The notes under the pieces are model-generated. The model saw nothing but the letters and a program-made list of their open reading frames with translations. It did no database searches and was not told the DNA's origin. A stretch of DNA of 64,000 nt from Endomychus coccineus (Eukaryota; Arthropoda; Insecta; Coleoptera; Endomychidae). The stretch spans positions 310,001 through 374,000 of the forward strand of contig CAUEHT010000004.1 of the NCBI GenBank assembly GCA_958510875.1, written 5' to 3'. Of this stretch, positions 1-11,366 are shown piece after piece; the first letter of the stretch is position 1; each line of letters opens with the position of its first letter. The translations under genes were made by a program, and so were the position numbers.

Positions 1-44
1 TGTCGATTCTCCGGCTTCCACTTCCTCGATTTTACCGATGTTAA

Positions 45-533
45 CACCTCGTTACCCACACCTATTCGACTCATTCATACTCTGGGCGGTGTCCTGTCAC
101 CCGCCCCGCGCACTTTCTTGACCCAATTTCCCGGCCTCATAGACGACTACGCGTCCCGCTGCTCTGCAGGCGGCCTATCTGCTCAAATCCCTCATGGGTC
201 TTCCAGAACATACAAACTCCTGTACCTGCGCTGGGTACTACACATTTTGGTATCGACCCCAAATTCCTGGTCCACTACCCCTACTGGCAAACCCTACCTG
301 CCAGACTCACAATTGGCCTACCTGGCCTTCCTGTCCATCCTGGACTCAACAACTCCCTTCCAAACTTCGGGCTTCTTACCCGTCCTTCTCCCTTGGCACA
401 ACTGGCCCAACAGTCCAACCTGGACTTTCTCCGTACACAAAACTCTTCTGGCTTCCCTGGCCTAACCGCTTCCAGTTTGCCCTCTGTCCTTACTGGACAT
501 TCTTGTGCTGACAGCCCTCTTGAGTATGACCTT
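45..533 (+). other. C-rich open frame, no recognised product
   Basis: This frame is open for about 160 codons without a clear start codon. It is rich in Pro, Leu, Asn and Ser, and its composition is far more C-rich than the rest of the window. I recognise no domain, and the antisense strand shows none either. It runs into repeat E, so it is more likely the coding remnant or leader of a mobile element than a host exon. A change of frame near 505-530 would connect it to the frame covering the 141-bp tandem duplication that follows. Function unknown. Confidence 0.25.
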
Positions 534-571
534 TACTGACCTCGGGTATGATGGACCTTTCTCCACCGCAT

Positions 572-850
572 CGGACGCATATTACGATTCAGCCCAATAC
601 TTCCTTGAAGGTTTATTCTCTACACCCAGTTTTGAGATGCTGGGTAGAGAACCTTCCACAACGACCGGCTGTAGCCAGGTTCCGCGTTGTTCGAAGTATG
701 GGACATCTCCGACGGACGCATATTACGATTCAGCCCAATACCTCCCTGAAGATTATGCTCTATAACCAGTTTTGAGATGCTGGGTAGAGATCTTCCACAA
801 CGACCGGCTGTCGCCAGGATTCGCGTTGTTCGAAGTATGGGACATCTCGA
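572..850. repeat. Tandem duplication, two 141-bp units
   Basis: Two adjacent units, 572-712 and 713-about 850, share the string CGGACGCATATTACGATTC and end in the same GTATGGGACATCTC block. The period of 141 is a multiple of three, and the + frame open over 505-765 reads through both units, repeating the peptide DAYYDSAQY. The second unit continues into sequence shared with the copy near 60600; the first unit is not present there. Confidence 0.8.
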
Positions 851-2757
851 TATCGATATGCTTCGGCCAGTCGGAGCCGATCCTTGCTTCCGCATTACTG
901 GATAAGGTCTACACATTGCCCCGCGTCGTACCCAATGTCCTTAGCACTTGAGGCACCTCCTGCATCTCGATGAAGTGCGCGAATACCCCTAACACCTACA
1001 TTCGCGCACCATCCACACACTGGGATGAGGAATCACTGTACTGGACCACTCCGGTGCAGAAATTTAAATTTCCCTAGGCTACCTTTCCATCTCTATCAGG
1101 ATTTGAGACAGTCCAATACAGTGACCTCATTCCCACTACGGGGTACAACTACCCTTCCAACCTGGTCAATAGGAATATCCGGTCCCTATTTTAACTAGAG
1201 ACAGCATACGCCCATTGGCCCAGTCGCTCCTTTTTGGGGGAATCTTACCCCTCCGCCATGGATTCGGCTACCATCCAATTCTACTATCAGTTGCCCGGGA
1301 ATGGTACGGGGGTGAGTTAATATAGATAATGTCGTGCGTAATATTTTACTATTAGTTTCTATAAAATTCAGTAAGCTTAAATATTTGCTAATCAGTAAGC
1401 CCTCAACTAATTAATCGATATAACAAAACTAGACTTAGGTAGCTCGTACATTTAAATTTCGGGGGCTGGTTGCCCACTGTGTTGGCGAGTAAAGGTTTAC
1501 TAATATCTCAATATTATTTGAGATCCCATGGTTCCATTTCAATCTTTCTCTAGTAGGTGAGCACAATGCCAATCCATTAATTGCAATACACAAAAAAACG
1601 ACAAAAAAAAAACAAAAGTCCGTTCAAATCCCTCGGACCTTACCTACTGGCACTGACCTGTCCAACATTGAATCATGAATTACTGCTTTAATTTAGATTC
1701 TAATAACATTAACCCAAAAAAAAAAAAAAAAAAATAATAGCGGCCCACGCCATCTTAACTTCATCAGCCTGTAAGCTCATTGACCTCATTTAATCTCAGG
1801 GCGCGCTGAACCGCCAGACTTGAATCTACTTGAATCCTGCATTTTCAATTTAAAGGGACCCCACGTGACTTCATAAATTATCCAAGCTGGGGAGAGCTTG
1901 GTGCGTTATAAAGGCTCTAACCCCTGCTTCGCGCTGCTGCGACAGGTTCCCACGAACTACCCCCCTAGATGGATAGCGTTACGCAAATCACTTCCCTACG
2001 GGCCAGCATGCGAATACTACGCTAGGAAGAGATCAAGCCTGGACTATCGTCGGGGTGCTTGCTCTTCCTGGTCATCGACCTTCCGAAACTGTGGGGTGTT
2101 CCCTAGAGTGTCCCTTCCATCCCAGGGATTATCCACTCTACATCCGTACACCGGGATAACAATTCCATATCCCTCACTAAACCAGTGTACTCACAAATCC
2201 ATGCACATACACGTCCCTCGTGTCTACTGTGCCCATAACTCCCTTAATCCTCCAGCCGAACGCTCACTCGTCCCCACCCTGGACATGGGTTTTGAATTGA
2301 AAATAATGGTTACGGTCCGTTTAAATTAAAACCAGTTCCAGTTCAAAAGCAGTAATAAAACATGAACATATAAACATAAAATTTCAAAATCTACTATAGA
2401 TGACAACCTTTAGCTATATCAGTGTTTCCTATCATGCCCTGTTTCTTAGATATGCTTTACTTCCATTCTACCTAGGACCAACATAATTCGTATCAACTGG
2501 ATATTATACGCGAATGTTTTTAACACGAAACTCGTACTCCAGTCCTGGCTGTAACTATGCTAGCAGAAAAAGGAATTACATAAACAAAATGTAATAACAC
2601 AATTATTCTCCTGGTCCTAGATCAGCTGGTTCCGATGTTTTCGCCTGAATCGTTAGTTCAGTTCAATATACAACAACAAAAAATTAATAATTCCTGTGAA
2701 GCGAAAACATCATCAAGCAGAAGTAAAGCACCTATCTTTGACTACAATTCGGAATGG
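795..2757 (+). repeat. Repeat E, copy 1
   Basis: This stretch is collinear with 60586-62300, with substitutions and several indels. Shared landmarks are the GTATGGGACATCTCGATATCG block, the CCCGGGAATGGTACGGGG-GTGAG block, the 'ccagggattatccactcta' block and the 'gatgttttcgcctgaatcg' block. Similarity is lost near 2757. Open frames differ between the copies, so it looks mostly non-coding (long leader or terminal region of an element). A TATAAAG box sits near 1905 in copy 1 only, in a part that is deleted from copy 2. Family unknown. Confidence 0.75.
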
Positions 2758-5700
2758 TTCCGCTACCGGAAAGCCACTGTGTACCTGCTAGACACTACCC
2801 CAAAACAAAGAAAAAAAATTTGACCTATCGTTAGCTTTCGGCTACTTCTTTAAATTGAATTTAAAAGAAATTCAAAAAATAAAATATTACTGGTGAATTT
2901 AATCTGCGTTGAAAGTTAGAGAAAAAAAAATAAAATTTTTGACTTGAATTGTTACTATAAAAAATTTTTTTAAACTGTTTAGGTTGACCCTGTAATACAA
3001 GACAAATAAAAAAAAAAAAAATAAAAATAAAAAAATAAAAAAAAATTAAACAAGATGTAAAATTCCAAACGCAGAACTCCCAGAATCAAAATCTTTCTGC
3101 TCGAACACGTAATTAGTGCTTGTACACGAGAGACACCTTTTGATTCAATTCACCCGGCTCCTTCTCTTGCTGGTTCACTGTTCCTTGACCTAGTTACACA
3201 AAAAAAAAAAATAACATACACTTTCTCTTGGCCCTAGTCTGCAAGCTCCTACAATGCTGTAATCACTTATTTCAAGCTATTAACTAAAGCACCTACTATT
3301 TATTCTGATGGTCACACCCCTTTCCGATAAGAACCCGTTCCAATAAAAAGGTATACGGAAACCTTATCCGGTTCCCTAAATGAAAGGTTAATTTTTACCT
3401 TGTTGTTATTAATGGTAAACAAAACTTCCTAATTGGAAATAAATAATTTCCGAACTCTCAGTTGCTATGCCTGTTTTCACAGGCGCTCAGTGTATATATG
3501 CTTTATAATAATCTGACCTACTATTTACTGGGGTTATTGAACTACTACCCAATTATTTACCTTACTGTTCTATGTTCTCGACACCCCACACACTGTTGTT
3601 ACCCTTGCTTTATAACCTTACTTTAAAACAAAACAATGAAATGTTTTGTTATTTCTGAAGCTGTCCCTACTAAATTTTTCGAAGACGTGGATTATCACCT
3701 TGTTATTTAGGCTTAAAAAAAAACCTAAGATATCACCGCTGCGACACCAAATGTAATAATCTGAAAGGCTGGTATTTGGGAGCAATTGAATAAACTTATT
3801 TATATGGTTATTGCACACAAGCCAGGTAAACCAAATTCAGCTCAGATATTACTAGGTTATGTATTTTTATTGTTCCCTCAGGTCAAAGCCCTATGGGATC
3901 CAATGAGGCTACGGAGAGTGAAAACCTTATTGTAACTATTGCTATGATAGCTACCCTTCTATGCAACTCGAGGGTTGCAGAGATAGTAGAATGCAGGGTA
4001 CACTACGAGAAGTGCCCTGTCGTTGGTAGTATGGTTTAAAATTAGCTGCCACCAGTCCCCTTTTACAGATGTTTTAGAGAATAGTTCAGGGAACGGAACT
4101 AGACTCGAAGGAGTTCCTCTCCAGTAGCACTTGGTATAAATAGTTTAGTAGCGGGGCCCTTCCTGGCCGATTTATACACTAGGCTAGTATGACAGCTTCA
4201 CGTTGCTGAAGATGTTCGGAATGACAAACACGACAGGATTGTTCACCTCCACTACAAGGTTATCTAAGGGATGGTGTTTCAATGAAGAACAATGAGAACA
4301 GTATAAGTTGTATATTGGAGAAAAGTTAATTGTATACAAAATAAAACAATAAAGATTACACGGATGTATATATAAGTATATATACTAAGTCCCATACATA
4401 TAAACTTAAAGGGAAAAATATGTCATATAACCAACAAGAACAAACAATGAATTTAAATTAAGCCAATTTAATTTTGATGCTAGATATCTGAATAGTATAT
4501 AAAAAAACAATATATAATAAATTGCATAAGACTTTATCGAGACCGATCAATCAGTGAATTATTGATTTGCCTGATGTAACGAAGCCAGGGAGTTGTTTCT
4601 TTGGGGGCTAACCTTAATTCTGAAATGGATCTACCACTCTGATGGAGTAACTATGGTTATAAAGTGAACCAGAGGGGCCACTGATAGTAAGATTGAGATC
4701 CCCGAAGGGTGACTCTCTAAATAGATCCCCTGTTGTTTTTATCCACAGCTACCTGGTTCGTTATGTATCGGTAGATCGAGTGAATTACACAACAAATAAT
4801 CAATACAATGAAACTCTAGTTGTCCCGATGAACTCAAACACTTTCTGTCAAATTAGCCGCTGATGGCTAACTCTCCCTGTCCTTAAAGATCAGGGTCTCA
4901 ATAGGGGTTTTTAGACCCCTTGAACTTCCAGATAAAAATTAATAATAATAATAACTACCCTTGTAGCAACTTTTGAATAGTGAGCTATCCCCAAATAATT
5001 ATATCTTTGACCCTACAATTACGGTAACACTGATTCCAATTATACCTATCCTAAGTAGGTCCCTTAAATACACTATAAAATATGAGAAATTCGCAGATGG
5101 ATCGCTACGCTTCTAGTAAGTCAAAATACCCTATTAATGCTTACATTTACCGGGGTGATGACCTCAGAATTTTTAGCTTGAACACAGACTAAACAGCTTT
5201 CTCTAAAGACTTACCCTGACTTAGTACTTAATCCTTAATCCACAGGGTAACTTAGACACTTGAGCTTACACTTCACGGCTTACACAAAATGTATTACGCG
5301 GCGTCTTTTTGTTAATTTTATAAATTACACCACGAAGCTAGTTCTCTCTCGCACCCAGATCAAAATTATCTAAACGTTAAAGGCAACAAATTCTCCAAAA
5401 TATCAAATTACTATAGACTTCTATCATCAAGTTACTAATGACGTTCTCCACAATTTCTTTTATAGGTTATTATAGATTCTAGTTACCAAATAATATTCCC
5501 TAAATAGCAAATGATATTAAAGTAAAATGTAAGTTCTCTTGAACTGGTACTTGAAATGATTTAAGGTGAATGAAAATAAACTATAAGAATGATACAAATT
5601 GATTTGAATGACTTAATTTACTTTGAGTAATAACGAAAGAGTAATATAGTTGCAAAAATTAGAAATCTTGTAACTTGTAATACAACAAAAACAATCAATT

Positions 5701-6440
5701 GACTACGTTAAAAAATATTAATTAAAAGAATTAAAGGATCTGACTTTGAGAGAGAGACTGAGCTATATGTACAATGAACTAGCTTACCCAACAAGGCACG
5801 AAAAAAAAGAACTGGAACTGCTCTTGCAAAAGAGTTTTCATTTTTATAATTTGTCTCCCCCCCGAAATTGGCCTCCTGATTCGCTAACCTAAAATTCAAA
5901 CGGACCAATGAAGTTGGTTGTATCCCGTTGCACCTTGCACTAATACACAAATCTGTATTTAGAGTTGCCTGTATTCCCACATCGAGGGGCAGTGAGTGAC
6001 CACAAAAAATGATTTCTCCAAACCCTGCTGACTAAGTAATTAACTCCGTATGCGTAGAAAGTGCAAGGTCCGCGGAATAGCGCCTCGAAGGCTCTAATTC
6101 TTAAAAATCACGTACAACTTGTAAAAGGTATTAGATGGCGTATCTCTGGCGCCAGACAGGAATTCCATTATTTCAATCTGAATAAAACTTTAATTGTTGA
6201 ATATAGAATGTATATGTATAGTCTGTTCCTGTCAGGAATTTAGAAATTTTAGATTTGAAATGCCCGTAAGGACGGAACTACACTCTACGGAATGATTTGA
6301 GTTGTACTCTCATGTGTCAAGTATTCCTGGTTTACTTAGAGTGGCTTAATTTTCGGGAGTTTTCTCATGCTTACGCTACTTTGATTCAATCGTAAAAAAA
6401 AAATAATAATCCCCCGGATTATTACAGTAGTTTCAAATAT
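2758..6440. other. A/T-rich sequence without recognised genes
   Basis: I find no convincing coding frame. There are A-rich runs near 2990-3050 and 3200. Short frames such as 5708-5980 on the minus strand have no recognisable motif. It may hold more decayed element sequence, but I saw no second copy of it in the window. Confidence 0.5.
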
Positions 6441-6458
6441 TATATATATATATATATG
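6440..6458. repeat. (TA)n microsatellite
   Basis: A short uninterrupted run of TA dinucleotides just upstream of the recombinase pseudogene. Confidence 0.9.
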
Positions 6459-6557
6459 CTTTGCCATTTCCTTGACAACGTCAGGTTGTAACGGAAATAT
6501 TTATTTATCGCTGTCAAGCACAATTGTCACGTAGAATTTAATGTAATTTAAATAATA

Positions 6558-7410
6558 ATGAGTGATTCTGAAACTGGTAGTTTACCTTCTGATTTGGAAG
6601 AAATGACGCGAAATATCGTGGACTCCCTTTTGCCGGAAGAATCACGGAGTGTATATGGAATGGTGTCCTGCTAAGGAAATCAAGAATATCACTCATGAAA
6701 AAGTATTGTTGGCTTATTTCGAATGCTTATCTGAGGAAAGAAAACCATCTTCTCTTTGGTCGTATTATTCGATGATAAGAAGTATTTTATCAACAAGAAA
6801 AAACGTCGATATAAGTAAGTACCTATAGCTGGTTGCATTACTAAAACGTAAATCAGAAGGTTACAGAGATGAAAAATCCAAACTTTTTACTAAACAAGAT
6901 GTTACAAAGTTTTTAACGGAAGCATCAGATGAGACATATTTATTTAAAAAAGTTGCTATGATAATTGGACTATGTGGAGCATGCAGGAGAGAGGAATTGA
7001 CAAATATTCTTGTTGAAAATGTAATAGATGAAGGATCCGTTTTTAGAATTACTTTACCGAATACAAAAACAAAGGTAATGCGAGGATTTTTTGTAACTTC
7101 GGGGAATTTACCAGGATTGAATATGGTAGAACTTGTCAGACAATATGTGAAAATACGACCTTGCAACACAAACTATCTACGTTTTTTTGTAACTTATAAA
7201 AATAAGAAATGCACAAAACAACCTGTTGGAATACACACCTTTGGTAAAATGCCAAAAGTTATTGCCACTTTTTTGAATTTACTTCACCCTGAAAAATATA
7301 CCGGACATTGTTTTCGGCGATCGTCTGCTTCATTTAACTGTAAGGAAGACATTGTTTGTTTAAATCTATCTGCTAAGAGTAATACAAAAAAATTTGGGGA
7401 ATTCAGTTGA
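6558..7410 (+). pseudogene. Crypton-like tyrosine recombinase, broken
   Basis: The reading frame starts at ATG 6558 with an acidic Ser-rich N-terminus. It shifts frame near 6647, meets an in-frame TAG at 6826-6828, then stays open to 7410. The later part holds the tyrosine-recombinase signatures: the box I arginine in GLCGACRREEL (Arg codon near 6985) and the H-x-x-R box in TGHCFRRSSAS (His 7306-7308, Arg 7315-7317). A region of the SLWSYYSMIRSIL type upstream fits the N-terminal core-binding domain. No nucleophilic tyrosine is recognisable after the H-x-x-R box; the tail is degenerate and a stop falls at 7408-7410. Such recombinases are encoded by Crypton transposons and by host genes derived from them; the frameshift and stop favour a dead transposon copy. 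No target repeats found. Confidence 0.75.
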
Positions 7411-7773
7411 TATTCGAAGGAAATAATTTTATTTCTAATAAATTGCATTTTCTTGTAATTTCATAGTTCATTATGTAACGAATATGATTGACAATTATAT
7501 GAAACATGCAACTATTCAAAACGTTATACAATCTCACAGAAAATGAGTTAAATTTGGCGTCGATTTGAAAGTTTATGTCTGTCATGATGACAGAACACTA
7601 TAGTAGAATGACAGATGAGTTCAATAAAGTCTTTATTGCACTCAGTGCAATGAAGAACCAGTTTCTCCACCGAATATAGTTCAATGAAGTTTGGTTTTTT
7701 GCATGAACGTAGAAAAGAATGTATTACTCACTCATAATCGTTATCAAGGAAAAAAATCTTCCTCAAGTTGAAA

Positions 7774-8897
7774 TCAATTATGTGTTTTACCGAACGTCAA
7801 ACAAAGGATGAATAGTAGAAGAAACAAAAAAATACAAAGAAAGGGGGCACAAGAATATAATAACTGGAGCATATGTTCGAAATGTTGACCAACTGCTTCT
7901 ACACATCTTTCAGCTCGGTGGAGTAGTTCACGCGAAGTAACACTTCTCAACACCTCAGCATTGAGGGCTCTACCTTCATTCCCCATTTTGTTCTTTAGAT
8001 CTTCCAAATTAATGGGAGGAGTCTGGTACACATGGTCTTCCAAATACCCCCAAAGGAAGAAATACAGAGGTGTTAAATCTGGAGATCTTGCAGGCCATCT
8101 TATCGGTCCGTGTGTGCCGTACCATCTATCCCCAAATGTTTCATTTAAATGATTCCTTATCGCAATAGCATTGGGGGGGGGGGGGATTGCATCATCCTGT
8201 TGAAAATAAATTTTTCTACGCATATGTAAAGGAATATTTGCAAGAAAATGAGAAAGTTCATCCCGAAGGAATTCTAGGTACATTCGACCAGTTAACGTAC
8301 CATCGTAAAAGTTCGGTCCTAAAATGAATCCATCAATCATGCCGCACCATACATTGACTCCCCAGATAACTTGAAAATTAGTTTGTCTTAGCCAGTGTGG
8401 ATTATTTTCCGACCAATAATGACAATTATGTCGATTTACAGTTGCTTTATTATGGAAAAGACTCTCATCTGACCACAATATCGAGCTGATAATACCATCT
8501 TCACGTGCCTTAGCTAACCACGCAAGAAACGCAAGTCTCCTCTCGTAATCTGTGGGTAGTAATCCTTCATGCAGATGAATTTTGAATGGTTTGAATTTGG
8601 CAATTTTGAGAATGCCCTGAATTGATGAACGAGAAATACTGCTCTCCTGTTCTATGTTCCTAATAGAGATATGGGGATCAGCAACCACTCTTCCTGAGAC
8701 TGCAACAGTATGCTCGTCCGTAGCCTTCTTTCTTCCAAAGACAGTACGCTTTCTATGAAATGATCCACTTGTTGCCAAATTCGAAGCCAAGCGTGTGAAA
8801 TACATAGCGCTCTGTATGCACGTTGGGCATCCCGACGATTATTTTCGCATTTTCTATAAATCGGTATCATATCCAACTCATTTTCACGGTTATTCAT
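7774..8897 (-). pseudogene. Mariner-type (DD41D-like) transposase, broken
   Basis: The N-terminus starts at ATG 8897 (helix-turn-helix region, 'ENNRRDAQRAYRA'). A frameshift near 8800 moves the rest into the frame ending at the stop 7774-7776, for about 370 residues in all. DDE signatures follow in order: WSDESLF (first Asp), QQDDA (second Asp), and WPARSPDLTPLYFFLWG, where the third catalytic Asp expected in 'PLDFF' is Tyr (codon 8062-8064). Allowing for two extra residues caused by a 13-bp G run at 8173-8185, the second-to-third spacing is 41, as in the DD41D (rosa/visitor-like) branch of IS630-Tc1-mariner elements. I could not fix the terminal inverted repeats. The active site and frame are both destroyed, so it cannot transpose on its own. 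Confidence 0.88.
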
Positions 8898-9272
8898 TCT
8901 TGAATGTTAGTTTCTCTGAAACGCACATAACTATTGAGAATACTTAACTGTCAAAGTTACAAACAAATGTATTCAAATGTTTCCATGGCACACTAAGGTT
9001 TTCATTTAAGAATTATTAATCCTTCCAGTTCTACTACAATTCTAATACTTTGAAATTTGAAGTTCTCTTCTTCATCTCGAATGCAAAATTGTCCATGAAT
9101 TATCAATTATTATTGAAGTCAAAATCAAGATAACATAAAATATCGTAGCCTACTGCAATTCTTTCAGTTTGAAATTTCAATTGTCGTTTTCTCCTACAAA
9201 TCAAATGTAAAATACAAAGTGTGATACATCGTTGGAACGATGAATTTGAGTAGAAATCTAAAATTGCAATAA

Positions 9273-9462
9273 TATACAGGGTGCCATTTGGAATAAAAAA
9301 GTCAGTCCGGTCAAACCGGAAGTGACTTTCAATTTTTGTTTTTCTCAGTTGAAGGTTCCTTGAACGAATTGGAGATCATAAAATTTTCAAATTTTTATTT
9401 TCCGAAAATCCGAAATGGCTGAGATAATTCATTGGAACAGGTATACTGAGACACCCCGTATA
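9273..9462. mobile_element. MITE-like element with 11-bp terminal inverted repeats
   Basis: TATACAGGGTG at 9273 faces CACCCCGTATA at 9452-9462, an inverted pair with one mismatch, bounding 190 bp of non-coding DNA. ACAGGGTG-type ends are common in mariner-related elements, and the outer TA pairs could include the TA target duplication. It may be a non-autonomous mariner relative; its link to the transposase at 7774-8897 is not shown. Confidence 0.5.
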
Positions 9463-9846
9463 CAATGTTGGACATTATGAGGAACTACGTAGAAATTCAG
9501 CAATTGTTCAAGTAATTAAATTTGTATAAATTTGACCAATAATGGTACATCGGTTCTACTATTTACGAATCTAGCATCATGTTTTATGTGAATAATCTCC
9601 AGGATCGATCTTTTATAATAATTGGTTTCTTCAGCTAAAATATTAAAATTCTTATGATTGAACTGATGGTTATAATTTGCTCAGCAAGGGCGATGAGATT
9701 TTCTATGTTCTTGTTTTTGATGCTATACTCAAGATCATACATTCTTTTTCATAAATTTGATTAAGAGATTCCTTTTTCTTTAGATGAATATATGTGTATG
9801 GTAGTAACCAATAAATTATGTCATCTAATACCGTTTTATTTTTCAG

Positions 9847-10073
9847 CCGTTGTCGGTTTCAAATGCCCTACAAAGGTATCCCCACACTCCATCGCAGCAA
9901 AATTCTGGCCATATCCACGATTTCCCGTCTCCGGAGACTGTCACAGACTGATAACTTGCGTCAATGGTCATCCACGTCTTATATCTTGCGGAGAAGGAAA
10001 AGTATTTGATGAATCATCCCTCACCTGCGAAGAGCCAGAACTTGTACCTCATTGTGCCAAACAGCTCAGATAA
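9847..10073 (+). CDS. Terminal exon with chitin-binding type 2 domain (obstructor/CPAP3-like)
   Basis: A splice acceptor (pyrimidine-rich tract ending TTTCAG at 9841-9846) precedes an open frame of about 75 codons ending at TAA 10071-10073. The exon begins inside a codon (two bases complete the first codon). It codes one peritrophin-A (CBM14, ChtBD2) domain: six cysteines with spacings of 24, 5, 9, 12 and 8 residues, plus aromatic residues in FWPYPRFP and the GDCHRLITC and GKVFDESSLTC segments. The short tail after the last Cys is typical of the final domain of cuticular chitin-binding proteins such as the obstructor/CPAP3 family, secreted into the cuticle; a gut peritrophin is the alternative. 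Earlier exons, including the signal peptide, are not visible and should lie upstream, probably outside the window, with element-filled introns. It is the one undamaged coding segment here. Confidence 0.8.
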
Positions 10074-10515
10074 TAGAATAATTTTGATAAAATCTGTCCC
10101 ATATATTCATCATAAATTACCTACTTGTAAGCTGTTTTGAAAACTCTCGATAGTTTCAGTCATGATATTTTTTTGAAACATTTCAGATTCACTCTTATCA
10201 TTTTTTAAACATGATCATCGAAACTTCGAAATCCATTGCATTTGGAAATAGTATCATGGAAAAAAAATTGATGAAGTTGACTAATTCTAGACTAGAGTTA
10301 TTGGAAGTCACTTAATCTTCACTTGTTGCATATTTATCAATCACACGTAAAAAAAACAGTGGATGTATCATGTTTATTTGACATCATTGAAGCAGAAATA
10401 CAGATAAATCAACTCAACCAATTTATACAACAAACAAAATATTTGACAACGTATTTTGAGTAATGAATTTGGTTCTCTTTCTACATATACTCAAATAAAT
10501 ATATATAACATTTAT
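10074..10515 (+). other. Probable 3' UTR with AATAAA signal at 10494-10499
   Basis: The stop of the chitin-binding exon is followed by A/T-rich non-coding sequence, and AATAAA occurs at 10494-10499. The extent of the UTR is inferred. Confidence 0.45.
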
Positions 10516-11366
10516 TATTCTGTGGTATCATTATTACTTTTCATATAATTGATATGCTCTTCAGATAAGGTTACAACTTTTCTCACTTTTTATTTCACAT
10601 AGTCACCAAAACAACAGGAAGCATCCAGTTTCTTAGGCAATGTTAATGTGATATAAAATCACATTGAATAACAACAATTTTATTTGGATACTAGTATGGA
10701 AATGATAACTTGTTCATTGTTCATTACACTTTTCATGACTTGAGCATTTTGATAATTATGGACAGGAACAATTTGATTCAAATAAGTCACTCGGAAGGCC
10801 TCAGTGTTCAAGAGATCAGCATCTTCCTAGATGAATACAACAACATGGTTTTGAGCAGGTTATCGAAGAATTTCAACATAATATCAACATGTTCGATGAA
10901 TTTGGATTGGATTTCATGTAAAGCCATTTTCACTTGAGAAATTAGAAATATTTTCAATACTATACATATCTACAGATGTACATGCAGCTTATTCTAATTA
11001 AATGACAAACCAAGAACAAATCGAAAATATGCTTTAACACTAAGGTGTAACAGTGCTTAAAGACTCATTTCAGATATTCAACCTTTGAATGATAGATTTC
11101 CCTTTTCTTCTGATGTGTTGACCATGATACCCCTTTGAATTTCCCCACTTCATTGCTGTTGCATTGAAGGCACAGTGAAATGGAGGTAATCTTAGTATGT
11201 GCCATTCATCAGCGTATATGTTTATCTCTGGAAAACATGCAAATGTAAATAAATGAAGCCAAAAGAAAGATCAATCAATCAATCAATGTCATTATGTCAT
11301 GTCTTGCAAAAATGTGTTTACAATCGTCATAAAAAGTAATCATTCGTAAAATGCTAAGGGAGGTCA
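10516..11366. other. No recognised feature
   Basis: A/T-rich sequence with only short frames that lack motifs. A short (ATCA)n run lies near 11270-11285. Confidence 0.5.

Noticed and set aside
1..1320. GC-richer block considered as ribosomal DNA or a small nuclear RNA cluster
   Set aside because: No conserved rRNA or snRNA landmark could be found; it matches repeat E instead.
5708..5980. Minus-strand frame of 90 codons
   Set aside because: No recognisable motif, no second copy, and composition like its A/T-rich surroundings.
7636..7652. Near-palindrome ATTGCACTCAGTGCAAT downstream of the recombinase pseudogene
   Set aside because: Considered as a recombinase or transposon end, but no partner copy or target duplication was found.
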